Shown here one piece after another: positions 53,485 to 64,000 of a DNA stretch of 64,000 bases. A program made the position numbers and the translations under genes. Each line of letters starts with the position of its first letter. Positions within the stretch are counted from its first letter, which is position 1. The stretch comes from Deinococcus depolymerans (GTDB lineage Bacteria > Deinococcota > Deinococci > Deinococcales > Deinococcaceae): contig NZ_BAAADB010000001.1 of assembly GCF_039522025.1 (NCBI RefSeq), positions 11,887-75,886 of the forward strand. Reading direction: 5' to 3'. The notes beneath the pieces were generated by a model. It saw only the letters and a list, made by a program, of their open reading frames with translations, made no database searches and was not told where the DNA came from.

Positions 53485-53994
53485 TCAGGGTGTCCCTCCG
53501 AACCGCTTCGTCCAGAGGCCGCAGCCGTCGCGGGCGCTCAGGCGCAGGGTCTCCCCCATCCAGCGCAGGCCCAGCACATCGAACCCGCCGCAGTCCGGGT
53601 GGGCGCTGAGCTGGCCGGTCACGACGCGCGGTCCGGTGGCCTGCACGACGGTGGCCCTAAAGGTGAACACATCCAGGGCGTCGAAGGAGCGGGAGCGGGC
53701 GGTGACGAGCACGATCGCGTCGGGCTGCGCGGTCCACAGTTCGCCCGGCCAGCTGTTCAGGCGCGCGCCGGTGTCCGGGTTCAGCTGCCACGTCTCGCAC
53801 GCGGACGCCGCGGTGACGCTGCCCGTGGGGCACAGGCCGACCCACAGCCCCCCCAGCCCCAGCTGCGCGGAATGCCGGGTCAGCCCGGCGGGAATGGGCA
53901 GCGTCCAGGTCGTCTGGGCACCATCCAGCCGCCGGATCTGGGCAGGGTGCGGCGGGCTGGGCAGGTCGTACAGGTAGACCGGCGCGGCGATCAC
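53485..53994 (-). CDS. Uncharacterised beta-rich protein, 169 aa
   Basis: No family recognised. Segments such as VYLYDLPSPPHPAQIRRLDG, TTWTLPIPAGLTRHSAQLGL, WVGLCPTGSVTAASACETWQ and FDVLGLRWMGETLRLSARDG look like repeated beta-propeller strands. Four cysteines are present. The GTG start overlaps the stop of the upstream TPR-like gene as GTGA, so translation is coupled. No signal peptide seen. Probably works with its two operon partners, function unknown. Confidence 0.6.
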   Translation of the reverse strand: MIAAPVYLYDLPSPPHPAQIRRLDGAQTTWTLPIPAGLTRHSAQLGLGGLWVGLCPTGSVTAASACETWQLNPDTGARLNSWPGELWTAQPDAIVLVTARSRSFDALDVFTFRATVVQATGPRVVTGQLSAHPDCGGFDVLGLRWMGETLRLSARDGCGLWTKRFGGTP

Positions 53995-54782
53995 TTCAAC
54001 TCTTTACGTAGTCCGGCGGCCATCTGGAACCATTCGCGTTCCTGGCGTTTGTAGAGGTTCGTGGCGCGGGATTCGGTCCTGGCGATCTGGTCGAGCAGCG
54101 CGCGGGCGTCCTCGGTGCGGCCCTGGCGGATCAGGTACGCGGCGTGGCGGGCGCGGGGTTCCTCGGTGGTGGCGCCGGTGATGGCGTCGCGGTAGGTCTG
54201 GTCGGCTTCGGGTTTGCCCTGGGCGTCCTGCGCCTGGGCGAGCAGGGTGAGGGTGCGGGTGCGGGTGGCGGCGCTGGTGCGCAGGTCCACGCGGTTCAGT
54301 TTCGTTTCGGCGTCGGCCGGGTTGTGGCGGGCGAGGTCCAGTTCGGCGCTGGTGAGCAGCACGACTGGATCGTCGGCGTAGATGCCGCTCAGGAGGGGCG
54401 CCAGGGTGGCCTGCGCGTCGTCAGGGCGACCGGCGCGGGCCTGCAGGGCGGCGAGGTCGGCGCGGTTCTGGAGGGTGTCGCTTTCCTGCAACTGTTCCTG
54501 GGCCTCGCGGATGCGGGTGTCGAGGGGTTTGAGGGCCTCCACGCCGCGCGCCACGGCTTGCCCGGCCACGCGTGTGCCGCCGCGCAGGCTGGGGATCAGG
54601 ACCATGAAGGTGTACACGGCGGCGAAGGCCAGTCCGAACAGGCCCCCGAACAGCGCGCCGAACAGCAGCATGACGGTCCAGTACACCTGCTGCCGCGTGA
54701 CGACCGCGTGGATCAGACCGACGATCGCCAGCAGGCGCAGGAGGTTCAGCACGAAGGGCAGGTAGGGTTGCAGGGCGTCCAC
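53991..54782 (-). CDS. Membrane-anchored tetratricopeptide-like protein, 263 aa
   Basis: Two N-terminal membrane segments (FVLNLLRLLAIVGLIHAVV; WTVMLLFGALFGGLFGLAFA), a basic linker, then TPR-like helical pairs from about 95: LQNRADLAALQARAGRPDDA, PVVLLTSAELDLARHNPADA, RARHAAYLIRQGRTEDARAL. It probably scaffolds a protein complex at the membrane. GTG at 54782 is supported by TACCAT (minus strand, 54794-54789) ending 6 bases upstream. First gene of a three-gene operon of unknown role inserted between rplL and rpoB. Confidence 0.75.
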   Translation of the reverse strand: MDALQPYLPFVLNLLRLLAIVGLIHAVVTRQQVYWTVMLLFGALFGGLFGLAFAAVYTFMVLIPSLRGGTRVAGQAVARGVEALKPLDTRIREAQEQLQESDTLQNRADLAALQARAGRPDDAQATLAPLLSGIYADDPVVLLTSAELDLARHNPADAETKLNRVDLRTSAATRTRTLTLLAQAQDAQGKPEADQTYRDAITGATTEEPRARHAAYLIRQGRTEDARALLDQIARTESRATNLYKRQEREWFQMAAGLRKELK

Positions 54783-54889
54783 GTGTTCATGGTACGGAAG
54801 GCGCGGCGGGCACAACCGTCAGTGTGGCTGCGGCGTTCCTTTCATCAGATCCGGTGAAGGCGGGGCGCGCGGCGGGGTGGAGGACCGGA

Positions 54890-54997
54890 TTGATTCGCGC
54901 GGGCCGCTGGGGCATACTGCCCGGCATCTGATCCGCCACGCGGCGCTCCAGTGTGCGGCCGCGCCCATTGACCTGTCAGCCCGGCCAGGCCTATACT
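54890..54997 (+). promoter_or_regulatory. Tandem promoters of rpoBC
   Basis: P1: TTGATT at 54890-54895, 17-base spacer, CATACT at 54913-54918. P2: TTGACC at 54968-54973, 18-base spacer, TATACT at 54992-54997. P2 is the stronger match. The remaining leader to the rpoB start is about 160 bases, with a small hairpin near 55080-55105 and no gene. Confidence 0.75.
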
Positions 54998-55166
54998 GTC
55001 CTGTGGCCGACCATGATGGGTTGGGTAGGAGTTCTTTGCGGCGAACGGGTCTGCAAAACTAAGTCTTTATTCAGGGAACGCGGGCCCCAGGGGGCTGCGT
55101 GTCCCGCCTGCGCCTTTTCCTGCCCCGGAAGGCCCAGCGTGAGACCAGGGTGCGTGCGAGGTGGAC

Positions 55167-58622
<3,456 letters not shown>

Positions 58623-58755
58623 GGCGCACTGACGTGCGCCGCAGATGGCTGAGAGCAGGTGGCCGCTGGCCGAATGCACACCAGCGCAGGCCCGAGTCCC
58701 GCTTCTCGCCATCTGCCATGAGCCTTCCGCCTTCTGCCTTCTCCGAAGGAGAATC

Positions 58756-63393
<4,638 letters not shown>

Positions 63394-63415
63394 AGCTGAC
63401 GAACGTCCAGCAGCG

Positions 63416-63447
63416 GACCCCCACCTGGAAACGGGTGGGGGTCTTCC
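63416..63447 (+). terminator. Intrinsic terminator of rpoBC
   Basis: GACCCCCACC at 63416-63425 pairs with GGTGGGGGTC at 63434-63443 around 8 bases, followed by TTCC. Confidence 0.88.
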
Positions 63448-63478
63448 TGTGGCGCGCGGGGCTGTGATGCGCTGGGCT

Positions 63479-63763
63479 TCAGCCGGGGGTGACGGTCACG
63501 GTCACGTCCTGCCCTTCCTGCAGCGCCTCGGCGCGGCGCACGGCGGCCTTGACCGGCAGCAGGTACCCGCCGTCCTTCGGGAAGATGGCCGTGCGGAAGG
63601 TCGTCCCGCCCACCCGCGCGTGGCAGGGAATCATGCCCCAGCCGTACGTGACCAGCCGCGCCGCGTCCCGCAGGTCCGGCACCAGGTCGTCCGGCACGCG
63701 CAGAAAGTGGTGTGGGGCCGGGCCGCGCCACTGGAACAGGGTCGCCGTGAACGTCAGGGACAT
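63479..63763 (-). CDS. DUF1905 domain protein, 94 aa
   Basis: A small beta-barrel protein with the family's conserved line: FTATLFQWRGPAPHHFLRVP, TYGWGMIPCHARVGGTTFRT, AIFPKDGGYLLPVKAAVRRA and VTVTVTPG at the end. Function of the family is not known; a YdeI-like partner domain often found in DUF1905 proteins is absent. TACGCT (minus strand, 63775-63770) lies 6 bases before the ATG (leaderless). Confidence 0.9.
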   Translation of the reverse strand: MSLTFTATLFQWRGPAPHHFLRVPDDLVPDLRDAARLVTYGWGMIPCHARVGGTTFRTAIFPKDGGYLLPVKAAVRRAEALQEGQDVTVTVTPG

Positions 63764-63795
63764 GCGGGTAGCGTAGCGGGTCCGGCGGCGGTCGT

Positions 63796-63885
63796 TACAC
63801 GGACGCCGTCTGTTTCGTTCCCACCCTGCGGAGCAGCTCTCCGAGTCGCTCTGCTCGGATTGAATGGTTTTGCGAGCCTTTCAAC
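63796..63885. repeat. Intergenic repeat copy 7, truncated on the right
   Basis: The left end TTACACGGACGCCGTCTGTTTCG and interior CTGCGGAGCAGCTCTCCGAG, TGCTCGGATTGAATGG match copy 1. The expected right end (CCATTCAATCCGAGTCCGTATGA) stops after CTTTCAAC at about 63885, where unrelated sequence GGTAGTTGGCTGG begins. Confidence 0.65.
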
Positions 63886-63900
63886 GGTAGTTGGCTGGAA

Positions 63901-64000
63901 CTATGCCCGACAGGGAACGCCTTGAGGCCGTGACAGCCACGCTCGCAGCGTCCAAACGCGATCGGTCAGCCCAATCGCCATCGCCGGTGTGCGCTGGAGG
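63901..64000 (-). mobile_element. C-terminal fragment of an insertion-sequence transposase (runs off the window)
   Basis: The minus strand from the window edge reads RTPAMAIGLTDRVWTLRAW then LSRPQGVPCRA and a TAG stop at 63901-63903. The RTPAMAxGLTDxxW tail is the familiar C-terminus of DDE transposases (IS1-like or related groups); exact family not certain. GGTAGTTGGCTGGAACTA at 63886-63903 is the likely IS end. The IS appears to have landed inside repeat copy 7. The catalytic domain lies outside the window. Confidence 0.7.

Overview
The window looks like a chromosomal segment of a Deinococcus species. It is very GC-rich, RecR and RpoB read like the D. radiodurans proteins, and more than twenty genes have a TANNNT -10 box ending only 5-10 bases before the start codon, the leaderless arrangement typical of this genus. 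Everything below is read by eye from the sequence; family names come from recalled motifs, not from searches.

Layout. 1-5.2 kb: a glutaredoxin, infC with a probable AUA start, a glycogen debranching enzyme, an NrtR-like Nudix regulator and ybaB-recR. 5.3-11.3 kb: an envelope-polysaccharide neighbourhood (NodB-type deacetylase, MFS transporter, GT2, GT4, a degenerate deacetylase/YkoP-like protein), a VOC protein and a small unknown. 11.3-17 kb: a NarL-type response regulator with a multi-GAF soluble histidine kinase, then a peptide-ABC substrate-binding lipoprotein. 17.6 kb: hslO. 18.6-25.3 kb: the most unusual locus. It holds a nucleotidyltransferase fused to a lasso-B2-like peptidase, an HPr-kinase-like protein, a PqqD-like leader-binding protein, a 59-residue peptide with the canonical lasso leader motif but no usable lasso ring acceptor, and a secreted nuclease lipoprotein whose start lies inside the peptide gene. 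No lasso cyclase is present.

25.3-42 kb: a GrpB/nucleotidyltransferase fusion, a DegQ-type protease overlapping a tRNA CCA-end nucleotidyltransferase, a site-2 protease, hemolysin III, guaB, tRNA-Ala, a PQQ-repeat exported protein, PEGA lipoprotein, MBL hydrolase, YbjN-like protein, citrate synthase, tsaB and a PHB-depolymerase-type lipoprotein. 42-46 kb: a heterodimeric ABC exporter pair.

46.3-63.4 kb is the information-processing core: tRNA-Thr-Tyr-Gly-Thr-tuf (same order as E. coli thrU-tyrU-glyT-thrT-tufB), rpmG-secE-nusG, rplKA, rplJL, then rpoBC. The usual rplL-rpoB junction is interrupted by about 3 kb of minus-strand genes of unknown function. The right edge carries a DUF1905 gene and the C-terminus of a transposase that seems to have cut an intergenic repeat.

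A family of roughly 80-160 bp intergenic repeats with ends TGATACGGANTCCG occurs at least six times. At four copies the terminal TGA is the stop codon of the neighbouring gene.
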